Positions 10,501 through 21,888 of a stretch of 64,000 nt of DNA are shown here, in pieces. The DNA is from Penium margaritaceum (Eukaryota > Streptophyta > Zygnematophyceae > Desmidiales > Peniaceae), in NCBI GenBank assembly GCA_023375785.1, contig SZWC01001172.1, positions 200,442-264,441 on the forward strand, in the 5' to 3' direction. The notes below the pieces were generated by a model. That model made no database searches. It saw only the letters and a program-made list of their open reading frames with translations, and was not told the DNA's origin. The translations under genes were made by a program, and so were the position numbers. Positions within the stretch are counted from its first letter, which is position 1. Each line of letters begins with the position of its first letter.

Positions 10501-13500
10501 GTTACGCCCTAGATGTACCCTAGTTGCACCCTAGTTGCGCACTACTTACGCCCTAGTTGCGCCCTAGTTGCACCCTAGTTGCGCCCTAGTTACGCCCTAG
10601 TTGCGTCCTACTTGCGCCCTACTCGCGCCCTACTCTCGCCCTATTTGCGCCTCAGTTGGACACTAGCTACGCCCTAGTTGTACCCTAGTTGCGTCCTAGC
10701 TGTGTCCTACTTGTGCCCTACTTGCGCCCTAGTTGTGCCTTAGTTGCGCCTTAGATGTGCCTTAGTTGCGCCTTGGTTGCACCCTAGTTGCGCCCAAGTT
10801 GCACCCTAGTTGCACCCTAGTTGCACCCTAGTTGCGCCCTAGTTGCGCCCTTGTTGCACCCTAGTTGTGCACTAGTTGCGCCCTAGTTGCGCCCTTGTTG
10901 TGCCCTTGTTGCGCCCTCGTTGCGCCCTCGTTGCACCCTCGTTGCGCCCTCGTTGCGCTCAAGTTACACCCTATTTGCACCCTTGTTACGCCCTAGTTGT
11001 GCCCCACTTGTGCCGTAGTTGCACCCTAGTTGCACCCTAGTTGTACCCTAGTTGCGCCCTAGTTGCGCCCTTGTTGCGCCCTACTTGTGCACTAGTTGCG
11101 CCCTAGTTGCACCCTTGTTGTGCCCTTGTTGCGCCCTTGTTGCGCCCTCGTTGCACCCTCGTTGCGCCCTCGTTGCGCTCAAGTTGTACCCTATTTGCAC
11201 CCTTGTTACGCCCTAGTTGTGTCCCACTTGTGCCGTTGTTGCACCCTACTTCGCCCTACTTGCGCCCTACTTCCGCCCTAGTTGCACCCTTTTTGCGCCC
11301 TAGTTGGGCCCTAGTTGCGCCCTAGTTGCGCCCTAGTTGCACCCGAGTTGCGCCCTAGTTGCACCCTAGTTGCGCCCTAGTTGCACCCTAGTTGTGCCCT
11401 AGTTGCACCCTAGTTGTGCCCTAGTTGCGCCCTAGTCGCGCCCTAGTCGCGCCCTAGTCACGCCCTAGTTGCGCCCTAGTCGCGCCCTAGTCGCGCCCTA
11501 GTCACGCCCTAGTTGCGCCCTAGTTGCGCCCTCGTTGCGCTCTAGTTGCACCATATTCGCCCTTATTGCACCTACTTGTGCCCTTATGGCACCCTTCTTG
11601 CGCCCTAGTTGTGCCTTAGTTGGGCACTAGCTACGCCCTAGTTGTGCCATAGTTGCGCCCTAGATGCGTCCTACTTGTGCCCTACTTACGCGCTAGTTGC
11701 GCCTAAGTTGCACCTTAGTTGCGCCCAACTTGCACGCTACTTTACCCTAGTTGCGCCCCAGTTGTGCCCTAGTTGTGCCCTAGTTGCACCCTAGTTGCAC
11801 CCTGGTTGCGCCCCAATTGCGCCCTAGTTGCGTCCTACTTGCACCCTAGTTGCGCCCTAGTTGCACCCTAGTTGCGACCTAGTTGCGTCCTAGTTGTGCC
11901 CAAGTTGTGCCCTAGTTGCGTCCTAGTTGCACCCTAGTTGCGCCCTAGTTGGGCCCTAGTTGCGCCCTAGTTGCGCCCTCGTTGCGCCCTAGTTGCACCC
12001 TAGTTGCACCCTGGTTGCGCCCTAATTGCGCCCTAGTTGCGTCCTACTTGCACCCTAGTTGCGCCCTAGTTGCACCCTAGTTGCGACCTAGTTGCGTCCT
12101 AGTTGTGCCCAAGTTGTGCCCTAGTTGCGTCCTAGTTGCACCCTAGTTGCGCCCTAGTTGCACCCTAGTTGAGCCCCAGTTGCGCCCTAGTTGCGCCCTT
12201 GTTGCGTCCTCATTGCGCCCTCTTTGCGCCCTAGTTGAGCCTCGTTGCACCCTTGTTGCGCCCTAGTTGCACACTAGTTGCGCTCTAGTTGCGTCCTAGT
12301 TGCATCCTAGTTGCGCCCTAGTTGCGTCCTAGTTGCGATCTAGTTGCGCCCTAGTTGCGCCCTAGTTGCGCCCTAGTTGCGCCCTAGTTGCGCCCTAGTT
12401 GCGCCCTTGTTGCGCCCTAGTCGCGCCCTTGTTGCACATTAGTTGTGCCCTAGTTGCACCCTACTTGCGCCGTACTTGCGCCCTAGTTGCGCCCTACTTG
12501 CACCCTAGTTGCGTCTTCGTTGCGCCCTAGTTGTGCCCTAGTTGCGCCTCAGTTGGGCACTAGCTACGCCCTAATTTTACCCCACTTGCACCCTAGATGC
12601 GTCCTACTTGTGCATTTTTGCACCCTAGTTGCGCCTTAGTTGTGCCCTAGTTGCGCCCTAGTTGCGCTCTAGTTGCGCCCTAGTTGCGCCCTAGTTGCGC
12701 CCTACTTGCGCCCTACTTGCGCCTTAGTTGCGTCCTAGTTGCGCCCTAGTTGCACCCTAGTTGCGCACTAGTTGCCCCCAGTTGCGCCCTGATTGCGCCC
12801 TAGTTGCGTCCTAGTTGCGCCCTAGTTGCGTCATAGTTGTGCCCAAGTCGCGCCCTAGTCGCGCCCTAGTCGCGCCCTAGTTGCGCCCTAGTTGCGCACT
12901 ATTTGCACCCTAGTTGCGCCCTAGTTGTGCCCTAGTTGCACCCTAGTTGTGCCCTAGTTGCAACCTAGTTGTGCCCTAGTTGCGCCCTAGTTGCCCCCAG
13001 TTGCACCCTAATTGCGCCCTAGTTGCACCCTAGTTGTGTCCTAGTTGCGTCCTAGTTGCGCCCAAGTCGCCCCCTAGACGCGCCCTAGTCGCGCCCTAGT
13101 TGTGCCCTAGTTACGCACTAGTTCCACCCTAGTTGCGCCCTAGTTTCGCCCTAGTTGCGCCCTAGTTGTGCCCTAGTTGCATCCTAGTTGCGTCCTAGTA
13201 ACGCCCTAGTTGCCCCCTAGTTGCGCCCTAGTTGCGCCCGGGCGCCCTAGTTGCGCCCTAGTTGCGCACTACTTGCACCCTAGTTGTAGCCAAGTTACGC
13301 ACTTGTTGCGCCCTAGTTGCGTCCTAGTTGCGTCCTATTTGCACCCTATTTGCGCCCTACTTGCGCTCTACTGGCGCCTTCTTGTGCCCTAGTTACGCCT
13401 CAGTTGGGCACTAGCTACGCCCTAGTTGTCCCCTAGTTGCGCCCTTAGTTGCGTCTTACTTACGCCCTAGTTGCGCCTTAGTTGCGCCCTAGTTGCGCCC

Positions 13501-14952
13501 AACTTGCAGACTAGTTGCACCCTAGTTGCACCCTAGTTGCGCCCTAGTTGCGCCCTAGTTGCACCCCAGTTGCGCCCTAGTTGCGCCCTGGTTGCACCCT
13601 AGTTGCGCCCTAGTTGCGCCCTAGTTGCGCCCTCGTTGCGTCCTCGTTGCGCCCTAGTTGCATCCTAGTTGCGCCCTCGTTGTGCCCTAGTTGCGCCCTA
13701 GTTGCCCCCAGTTGCGCCCAAATTGCGCCCTAGTTGCGTCCTAGTTGCACCCTAGTTGCGCTCTAGTTGCACCCTAGTTGCGCCCTAGTTGCGCCCTAGT
13801 TGCGCCCAAGGTATGCCCTAGTTGCGCCCTAGGTATGCCCTAGTTGTGCCCTAATTACACCCTAGTTGCGCCTAGTCGCGCCCTAGTTGCACCCTTGTTG
13901 CGATTAGTTGTGCCCTAGTTGCGCCCTACTTGCGCCCTAGTTGCGCCCTAGCTGCGCCCTTCTTGCATCCTACTTGCGTCTTAGTTGCGCCCTAGTTGCA
14001 CCGTAGTTATGCCCTTCTTGCGCCCTTATTGCACCCTTCTTACACCCTATTGGCACCCTACTTGCGCCCTAGTTGCGCCTCAGTTGGGCACTAGCTACGC
14101 CCTAATTGTGCCCTAGATGTGCCCTAGTTGCGTCTCACTTGCGCCATACTTGCGCCCTAGTTGCACCCTAGTTGCACCATAGTTGCGCCCTAGTTGCACC
14201 CTAGTTGCGCCCTAGTTGCGCCGTAATTGCGCCCTAGTTGCGCCCTAGTTGCGCCCTGGTTGCGCACAAGTTGCATCCTACTTGCGCCCTACTTGCATCC
14301 TACTTGCGCCCTAGTTGCGCCCTAGTTGCACCCTAGTTGCGCCCTAGTTGCGCCCTAGTTGTGCCCTAGTTGCACCCTGGTTGCGCCCTTGTTGCGCCCT
14401 TGTTGCACCCTCGTTGCGCCCTCGTTGCACCCTCATTGCGCCCTCGTTGCGCTCAAGTTGCGCCCTAGTTACGCCCTTGTTACGCCCTAGTTGTGCCCCA
14501 CTTGTGCCTTAATTGCACCCTACTTGCGCCCTACTTGTGCCCTACTTGCGCCCTAGTTGCACCCTTGTTGCGCCCTAGTTGCGCCCTAGTTTTGCCCTAG
14601 TTGCGCCCTAGTTGCACCCTAGTTGCGCTCTAGTTGCACCCTAGTTGCGCCTTAGTTGCGCCCTAGTTGCGCCCTAGTTGCGTCCTAGTTGCGCCCTAGT
14701 TGCGCCCTAGTCGCGCCCTAGTCGCGCCCTAGTCACGCCCTAGTTGCGCCCTAGTTGCGCCCTAGTTGGGCTCTAGTTGCACCCTATTTGCGCCCTTATT
14801 GCACCCTACTTGCGCCCTACAGGCACCCTTCTTGCGCCCCAGTTGTGTCTTAGTTGGGCACTAGCTACACCCTAGTTATGCCCTAGTTGCGCCCTAGTTG
14901 TGTCCTACTTGTGCCCTACTTGTGCGCTAATTGCGCCTTAGTTGCACCTTAG
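7549..14952. repeat. 11-bp minisatellite array, consensus TTGCGCCCTAG
   Basis: About 670 tandem copies over 7.4 kb, starting within a few bases of the end of the 10-bp array. The commonest variants, TTGTGCCCTAG and TTGCACCCTAG, are the two deamination products of its CpG. Every frame meets a TAG about each 33 bases, so it is not coding. A variant block AGTTGGGCACTAGCTACGCC recurs 13 times and marks higher-order units. Large duplications within the array are offset by multiples of 11. Confidence 0.97.
8111..8605. repeat. 198-bp near-perfect tandem duplication inside the 11-bp array
   Basis: The block starting at 8111 repeats at 8309 and, in part, at 8507. The 198-bp period is 18 units of 11 bp. 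I see no difference between the first two copies, in contrast with the diverged surroundings, so this is a recent in-register expansion. Confidence 0.9.
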
Positions 14953-15869
14953 ACAGACAGATTACCCAGACAGTACCACCCATCAGAGCAGTTTACTTGT
15001 GTTGGAAAACTGCACATGGACAGTTTGTTCTCGCACAAATGGTTCCCGCCATCCTCGAGAAACCTTTGGATCTTGATGTCGCCGCATTCACTATTGTATC
15101 GTTTATGCAACCGTGCATACATTGTCCTGTCTGAAAATCACACAGAGTACGATATGTGAACATTGATTCTTAGTAGAAAAACCATTCAATTGTCAATCTT
15201 GGGCAGAAATTCCCAGGACTGACAATTGGAAGCAACACTAAGTATGCACAATGTCTCAACCTTCCGATGAGATTTTCACTGTCCATTTGATCGGATGCTT
15301 GAATGTTCAAGGAAAATGACCCCTTCTGTGCTTTTAGTGGGATGATTCAATGCATAGATATTTTTAAGTGGTAGAACAAACAAAACATGCCCTCGACTTT
15401 TCATCCTGTGTGTCAGGGTACAGTACCACGTGGGTTATTGAGAAGTTTATCCATGGGTTCACTTAAAAATTTCTCATCCATGGACAAGTGTACAAAACTT
15501 TATCAGTTCTCTGAGGAAGAAAATAGCCATGACATCAATGTAGTCACATGTATGTCTTACATCGCAGACATAGATTCATTTCAGTCAAGGAAACTTTGAT
15601 TCTGGATTCCATGTCAAGAAATTTCTGCAAGGTATTCTAAACATCTTTCTCACAATTCCACATTCTTGAGTAGGAATTACAGAAAATTCCGAGAAACATT
15701 CCAGTTTGATTAGTTTATTTCCTGGAAACATCCTCTCCCTGTGATTCCATGTTGTTCACATGTTTGAGATTGTATGGACCAGGGGTGACTAGTTGTAAAG
15801 GACTTCTGCGCTCTTGTATCCAGCTTTTCAGAGCCCTTACCAACTTGGAAACTGGAGAAGCCGGAACAA
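14953..15869. other. Non-satellite DNA without a recognisable gene
   Basis: The sequence has ordinary composition and only short open frames. It lies downstream of copia copy A's integrase and may be eroded linker or pol sequence of A, but I could match no motif. A hairpin is present at 15187-15228. Confidence 0.5.
15187..15228. other. Inverted repeat with 9-bp perfect arms
   Basis: CAATTGTCA at 15187-15195 is mirrored by TGACAATTG at 15220-15228, with GGG and CCC facing each other inside the 24-base loop. This could fold into a hairpin. No role can be assigned. Confidence 0.5.
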
Positions 15870-17330
15870 CTCAACACCTTCAGATGGGATGCGTCTGGAT
15901 TCTTGCCTGACCATGCTTCTTGTAGTGTCTACAGCTGCTGTATCTATTTCTTCTTGCCTCTACTTTGCAGAGCTGCTGCAAGTTCACAAGATAGAAAGTG
16001 GTAGATGGTCCGTCAGCACAGAACCAAGGAGGCCGCTTCGCATCAAAGAGCATGCATCTTTTCATTCCAAAGAGGGTCTGGGTCCATTTCTCCAAGGTGA
16101 GTTGGGGGTGGTTTTCTGGTGTTCAATGCCTTGTATCTTGAGCCACTGTTAGCAGAATTCATACTCTCCTCATTCTTCATCTTGAACGCCTTCACCTTAT
16201 TACCACTTTTTCTGCTCAACCATAGCAACAAAGGATTTCATAACTTCCTTTTCCTTAAGATTTGTTTCTTGTAAAATACATCAAGACCTTGGGGTTGTGA
16301 CCACCAATGCAGGTAAAAAAATCTTTTGCCTCTGTTTAATGATACTGGAAAGGGACCGCACACATCACAGTGGATGAGGTCAAGAGGTGCAAGAGTATGT
16401 GTATGTTTGCCCTCGAAAGGTTTCTTCTTGCCCCAAAGGCACGGATCACAAACGTTCCTGGCTCTTTCTGCCTCATCACCAAGCTCCATCTCACGCACTA
16501 GCTCCTTTTTTCCAGTGAGCACCAATGCCCGATGAGCCACGTGCCCAAAGCGTCTGTGCCACAGGTTCTTGGAGCATGTGGGCTTGCTGGAATGAACACT
16601 TCCCGTGGCTTCTTTTTCTTGTAGTTCTACTGCAAACTCTTCAAATTCCACCGCTTTTGTTACTCCAACATGCCCTTTGTGTCCAGACTCTCCATTGCTG
16701 CTCTCCTCATTATGAATCATGGCCAAAGATTCAATGTTTGATTCTTTCATCTTGTTCTGCAAAAGGTAAAGTTCATGAGCGCGCGGGGCCGATGCAACAA
16801 CTTTCTTTGCAGAATAAGATGCTTCGATGTCCGTGGTATGAAAACCCACTTCTTCCTTTGATGTGAAGACCACTTTCATGCCCTAGTCAGTAATCTTAGA
16901 GACAGAGAGCGGGCTGCTTGTGAAGGAGGGCACGTACACTACCCCCTCAAGTTTAAGATCGGAATCTGCACCTTTGACGCCCACTGTAACCATCTTGTCA
17001 GCAATCCCCTCAGTTGCATCAACCTTGCCATTGGCAACTCTGAATTTCTTGTTGCATGGAGCAACAGATATGAAATCTCTCTTCTTGTTAGTGGTGTTCT
17101 CATGGGTTCCTCAATCAAGGCGGTAAGCTCCTTGCCTGAGTATCACCCTCCCTTTGTTCAAGGCACGCTTAGCCATCAAGCTAGTGGAATCCTTTCCACC
17201 ATTTCCCCCTCTCTCTTCATCTCCATCTCCTCCCTCTTTCTTGGATGCCCTGCACTCTCAAGCCAAGTGTTTATCTTTGCCACAGTTGTGGTAGTTTCCT
17301 TGGTTCTTCATTTATGACCAATTACCCTGC
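15870..17330 (-). pseudogene. pol: Ty1/copia copy A: zinc knuckle, protease, pre-integrase and broken integrase
   Basis: Reading leftwards from 17330: a zinc knuckle NYHNCGKDKH (first Cys is Tyr, with a TGA before the last Cys); a protease region whose LDSG site has become LD-stop-G; the GVVYVPSF protease strand; an LWHRRFGHVAHRAL pre-integrase motif near 16540; CDPCLWGKKKPF; then the first integrase strand DLIHCDVCGPF. A frameshift follows. The segment near 16120-15900 recovers the integrase C-terminal part in other frames (MLFDAKRPPW, STTFYLVN). No RT can be found further down. The product would have cut the polyprotein and inserted cDNA into the host genome. Its Gag lies beyond the repeat island at 17331-19640. 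Confidence 0.8.
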
Positions 17331-17532
17331 AATCATACACTCATTTTCCAGTGTACATCGTATACCATACAGAACGGCAACTTTCACGCAATACACATAC
17401 CCCACGATACCGGATGGGAGTTTCCAGGCCATACACATACCCCACGCACACAGAAAGGCACCTTCCAAGAAACCACACTACTTGACCAGTACCCCCATAC
17501 ACTCACCACATGCAACTCCCCGCTCCCTCCCC

Positions 17533-17856
17533 CTAACCCCCCTCCCCCCCCCTAACCCCCGCCCCCCCCCCCCCCCTAACCCCCGCCCCCCCCCCCCCCC
17601 TAACCCCCGCCCCCCCCCCCCCCCTAACCCCCGCCCCCCCCCCCCCCCTAACCCCCGCCCCCCCCCCCCCCCTAACCCCCGCCCCCCCCCCCCCCCTAAC
17701 CCCCGCCCCCCCCCCCCCCCTAACCCCCGCCCCCCCCCCCCCCCTAACCCCCGCCCCCCCCCCCCCCCTAACCCCCGCCCCCCCCCCCCCCCTAACCCCC
17801 GCCCCCCCCCCCCCCCTAACCCCCGCCCCCCCCCCCCCCCTAACCCCCCCCCCCCC
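17533..17856. repeat. 24-bp poly-C minisatellite, about 12 copies
   Basis: Each unit is CCTAACCCCCG followed by a run of about 13 C. The minus strand is therefore long G-runs separated by TTAGG-like and single-C breaks, an extreme G-quadruplex candidate. The copies look identical, so the copy number may be an assembly estimate. Confidence 0.9.
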
Positions 17857-18282
17857 TCCCCCCACATTCACCTTCACATCTGAATCACACCTTTATACAC
17901 TAGTATACATTTAGCACCCATCATCCCATACACTCCCCTCATACATTCACCATATAGACCTCCCCCCCCCCTCCCCCCGCGCTCCCCACATTGACTTGCA
18001 CATGTGAATCACAGCATTGTACACTAGTGTAATTATAGCACACCTCTCCCTATAGACTCCCTACATACACTAGTGTATAGTGTTGTGATTCACATTTGCA
18101 AGTGAATGAGGGGAGCGCAGGGGGGGAGGGGGGGTGTCTACATGGTGAGTGTATGAGGGGAGTGTATGCGGTGATGGGTGCTAAATGTACACTAGTATTT
18201 GATATTGTGATTCAGATTTGCAAGTGAATGTGGGGGGAGGGGGGTTGTATGTGGTGAGTGTATGAGGGGAGTGTACGTGAAG

Positions 18283-18480
18283 ATGGGTGCTAAATGTACA
18301 CTAGTGTATAACGCTATGACTCAGACATGCAAGTGAATGTGGGAGGGGGGGGAAGGGAAAGGGGGGGGGGGGGTGGGGAGGGGTTTATATATGGGGAGTG
18401 TATGAGGGGACTGTATGGGGTGATAGGTGCTAAATGTACACTAGTGTATAATGGTGTGATTCAGATGTGCAAGTAAATGT
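18283..18480 (-). repeat. Inverted copy of the 140-bp unit
   Basis: The G-rich strand here is the reverse complement of the 140-bp unit found at 18883-19395, including its ACACTAGTGTA palindrome, the long G run and the TTTATATATGG segment. It forms an inverted pair with that array. Confidence 0.8.
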
Positions 18481-18882
18481 GGGGGGAGAGAGGGGGTGTA
18501 CATGGTGAGTGTATGAGGAGAGTGTATGGGGAGATGGATGATGAATTTGCACTGATGCATAACGTTGTGATTCAGATGTACAAGTGAATGTGGGGGGAGG
18601 GGGAGGGGGGGTTGTATGTGGGGAGTGCATAAGAGCTTCCAGGACATCCACATACTCCACATACCGTAAAAGGCACCTTCCAAGAAACCACACTACTTGA
18701 CCAGTAGCCCCATACACTCACCTTATAGAACCCCTTCTTTCCAAAACTAACTTGCACATTTGAAGGAAAACCTTATATACGAGTGTGCACGTAGTATCCA
18801 TCTCCACATACACTCTTCCCATACACTCACCATGTAGACACCCCCCCTCCCCCCCCCCCCCCTCATTCCCCTCCCCCCTCCC

Positions 18883-19395
18883 ACATTCACTTGCATGTCT
18901 GAGTCATAGCGTTATACACTAGTGTACATTTAGCACCTATCACCCCATACAGTCCCCTCATACCCTCACCATATATAAACCCCTCCCCACCCCCCCCCCC
19001 CCTTTCCCTTCCCCCCCCTCCCACATTCACTTGCATGTCTGAGTCATAGCGTTATACACTAGTGTACATTTAGCACCTATCACCCCATACAGTCCCCTCA
19101 TACCCTCACCATATATAAACCCCTCCCCACCCCCCCCCCCCCTTTCCCTTCCCCCCCCTCCCACATTCACTTGCATGTCTGAGTCATAGCGTTATACACT
19201 AGTGTACATTTAGCACCTATCACCCCATACAGTCCCCTCATACCCTCACCATATATAAACCCCTCCCCACCCCCCCCCCCCCTTTCCCTTCCCCCCCCTC
19301 CCACATTCACTTGCATGTCTGAGTCATAGCGTTATACACTAGTGTACATTTAGCACCTATCACCCCATACAGTCCCCTCATACACTCACCACATA
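18883..19395 (+). repeat. 140-bp tandem repeat, about 3.6 copies
   Basis: ACATTCACTTGCATGTCTGA starts at 18883, 19023, 19163 and 19303, a constant 140-bp step. The copies look identical, implying very recent amplification or gene conversion. Confidence 0.93.
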
Positions 19396-19639
19396 CAACC
19401 CCCCCCCACCCTCCCCTATTCACTTACACATCTGAATCACAACGTTATGCATCAGTGCAAATTCATCATCCATCTCCCCATACACTCCCCCCATACACTC
19501 ACCTTATAGAACCCCTTCTTTCCAAAACTAACTTGCACATTTGAAGGAAAACATTATATACGAGTGTGCACGTAGTATCCATCTCCACATACACTCCCCC
19601 CACACACTCACCGCATAAGAACACTCCATTTCAGAAACT

Positions 19640-20500
19640 TCATGTAACCTTCACACATCATCATGCTGACCTATACACCCATATGATGGTGTACAAAATG
19701 ACCCTGATTAACCATACCTCTGGTGCTTGGACCCCTCCCACTGTTTCCTGTGCTGTTTTTCCGCCTATAGCCAGAGGATGAGGTATTGCGGAAGGTGCCA
19801 CTGCTTTGTAAGGAAAATGTAGCCATGTTTCCATCACTCATGCTGTAACACTTGGCTTCATTCTACATGTACTCAAAGACAGTAATCTAAAAACCTTTCC
19901 CTTCAATCTACCCTCCAATCACTATGATCGTAAGACCCCAGGTCTACAGCAGCATCATCAGAAACATTATGGCCAGAATATTAGATTTTAGGTCCCACCC
20001 CATGCAGATGGCTTGTTTTAAGAACATCTCAAACTTATGCATGAAGGTGGAGACATCTGCCCCTTCGCCCAGCCTCATGCTGATGAGATTTTGTAGAACG
20101 AAGAGATGGTTGGCAAGTGAATAACATTGGAACACCTTGCGTAGGTTTGGTGTATGCTGTGACTACCACTGGAGAACCAGTGATGTGTGAGAGGACTGGG
20201 GGTTGTACGGAGGACACAAGAATGGTGAGAGCATTTTTATTGTGCTTGACCCATGCCAGAAGGTCATCGCCCACCTTTGCTAGCTCGGGGATGGATTTGT
20301 CAAAGTATCCTAGCAAGTCACTATCACCCATGATGATGTTTAACTGCCACTTCAAGAGAGAAAACCCTTTTCTTTTAAGCTTGAGGTTGGGGAACTGATT
20401 ACCTGGTTTCTGTGACCCTGCCATCCCTGCAACTACAAATGCTACTACTACTTCACCTGTTTTTGATGCCGATGCACCTATGTTTGAGGCCACTGTAGGA
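19640..20500 (-). pseudogene. gag: Ty1/copia copy A: Gag, frameshifted
   Basis: From 20493 leftwards the frame gives a copia-type Gag N-terminal region: LLKWQLNIIMGDSDLLGYFD, then GDDLLAWVKHN. A frameshift near 20135 moves to a frame with LANHLFVLQNLISMRLGEG and FMHKFEMFLKQA, then a TAG at 19944 and a Ser/Gly-rich tail. Gag forms the virus-like particle. The zinc knuckle that should follow is found only after the satellite island, at about 17290. The homologous Gag of copy B on the opposite strand confirms the reading. Confidence 0.78.
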
Positions 20501-20779
20501 TGTTGGTCAAAAGAGGCAGGTTGTTTCCCTATTCACATTGGCCTTTGCGAGCAGATGTAGGGTAATACAGGCTGATAAAAGCTTTCAACACATCAAGGTG
20601 CAGATCTGGTGCATTCCCCTCTGCTGATGTTGACCTGCAAACAGAGAAATGGGGTGAGAGCAAATATGTGCTCACTACTTGTGACTTAATGGTTGTGTGC
20701 GTGAAACCTCTCTAACCAGAGGTGTGAGTCCTTGACCCTTTTTTAGCTATTGCCCTAAAACCTCTTGTAGAGAAGCCAC
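20501..20779. other. Spacer between the two head-to-head copia copies
   Basis: About 280 bp with no LTR, primer site or open frame that I can recognise. Both flanking Gag genes start here and diverge, so both 5' LTRs appear to be missing or rearranged. Confidence 0.5.
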
Positions 20780-21888
20780 AGCCAAACAGGTGTGCAAAGG
20801 TCTCTGCACTCCCTTGGAATTGGCAGTTTGAAAACATTATGGATAATAGACGCTTCCTAGGATGCTTTGACAGAACCACCCCAACACCAAAAAAGGACGA
20901 TGATGACCTTTTGGCATGTCTCAGGAGAAATAATCTTGTCGTCCTTGTGTCTTGCGCACAAACCTCAGTCCTTTAACACATCAACACTTGCAAGTTTACA
21001 GCCACGGCATATAGCAAAATTAGCAAGGTGTTCCAACCCTCCTCACTTGCCAACCGTATGTTCATTCTACAAAATCTGATCAACATGAGGCTGAGTGAAG
21101 GGGGAGTTGTTTCTGCCTTTATGCAGAAGGTTTAGACACTCATGCAACAAGCCACAAGCATGGGATGGGACCTAGACTCTGATGTGCAGGCCATGAAATT
21201 GCTGGTGATACTTCTGGAGAGCTGGGATCCTATGATCATGGTGACCATGATAGGGGATCCATGATCATGGTGACCCCTATCATGACAGGGGTCAAAAGCA
21301 CCAAGGAAAGTACCACAAGTGTGGCAAGGCTGGACACTGGTCTTGTGAAAGATAGGAACCCAAGAAGGAGGGAGGAGATGAGGATGGAAACAGAGGGGGA
21401 AATAGTGGTATGGATCCCACCAGCTTGATGGCTGAGTGTGCCTTCCAAAACAGGGCAGGCAATACTCAGGCCAGTGACTGACAGCTTCAGTTCACGCACC
21501 CATGAGCACACCACATACAAGAAGAAAGAATTCATCTCTCTCGCTCCATTTAAAAAGAAGTTTTGAGTCTCCTACGGCAAGGTTGAGGCAGGTGAGGAGG
21601 TCGGTGACAAGATGGTCAGAGTGGGTGTCAACGCTGCATATTTGGATCTTAATCTAGAGGAGGTAGTCTACTTATCCTCCTTCACAACCAACCTACTTTC
21701 TTTCTCTAAGATCACTTACCATGGCATGAAAGTCGTCTTCACAGAAAAGGAGCGGTGATTTTCCCTAGCAAGGACATGAACATCGCGTACTCTTCAACGA
21801 CAATACTTGCATAGACTCCACGTGCTGATGAACTATGCATCCTGCACACCAAGGTGACATGATCAAAGGCTAAATGTGGGCAAAATAT
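20780..21888 (+). pseudogene. gag: Ty1/copia copy B: Gag, zinc knuckle and protease region
   Basis: From about 20800 the plus strand reads NWQFENIMDN and FLGCFDR, then SLANRMFILQNLINMRLSEG, MGWDLDSDVQAMKLL and a zinc knuckle KYHKCGKAGHWSCE near 21320. As in copy A, the first Cys is Tyr. The protease DSG position near 21500 is frameshifted and has lost its Asp. The protease strand EEVVYLSSFTTNLLSFSK and the GMKVVFTEKE segment follow. Several stops and at least two frameshifts are present. The sequence is then cut by a solo LTR. Same family as copy A. Confidence 0.78.

Larger units (their letters stand above)
17331..19640. repeat. Satellite island splitting copia copy A
   Basis: A 2.3-kb patchwork of C- or G-tracts and 130-200-bp units. 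Each unit contains the palindrome TACACTAGTGTA or a variant and a stretch resembling CATACACTCACC. Units lie in both orientations: G-rich strand from about 18060 to 18640, C-rich strand before and after. The stretches 18675-18840 and 19490-19640 are direct copies about 800 bp apart, and 17462-17510 resembles 18673-18722. Open frames here (Pro- or Gly-rich) arise from the homopolymer tracts. Confidence 0.9.

Noticed and set aside
4317-14952. CRISPR-like array
   Set aside because: Short units are directly adjacent with no unique spacers, and the context is eukaryotic.
17533-17856. True telomere
   Set aside because: The CCTAACCC core is embedded in 24-bp units with long C runs, lies inside a retrotransposon, and is not the plant CCCTAAA repeat.
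17478-17883. Pro-rich and Gly-rich open frames
   Set aside because: Translation of poly-C/poly-G tracts; no gene signal.
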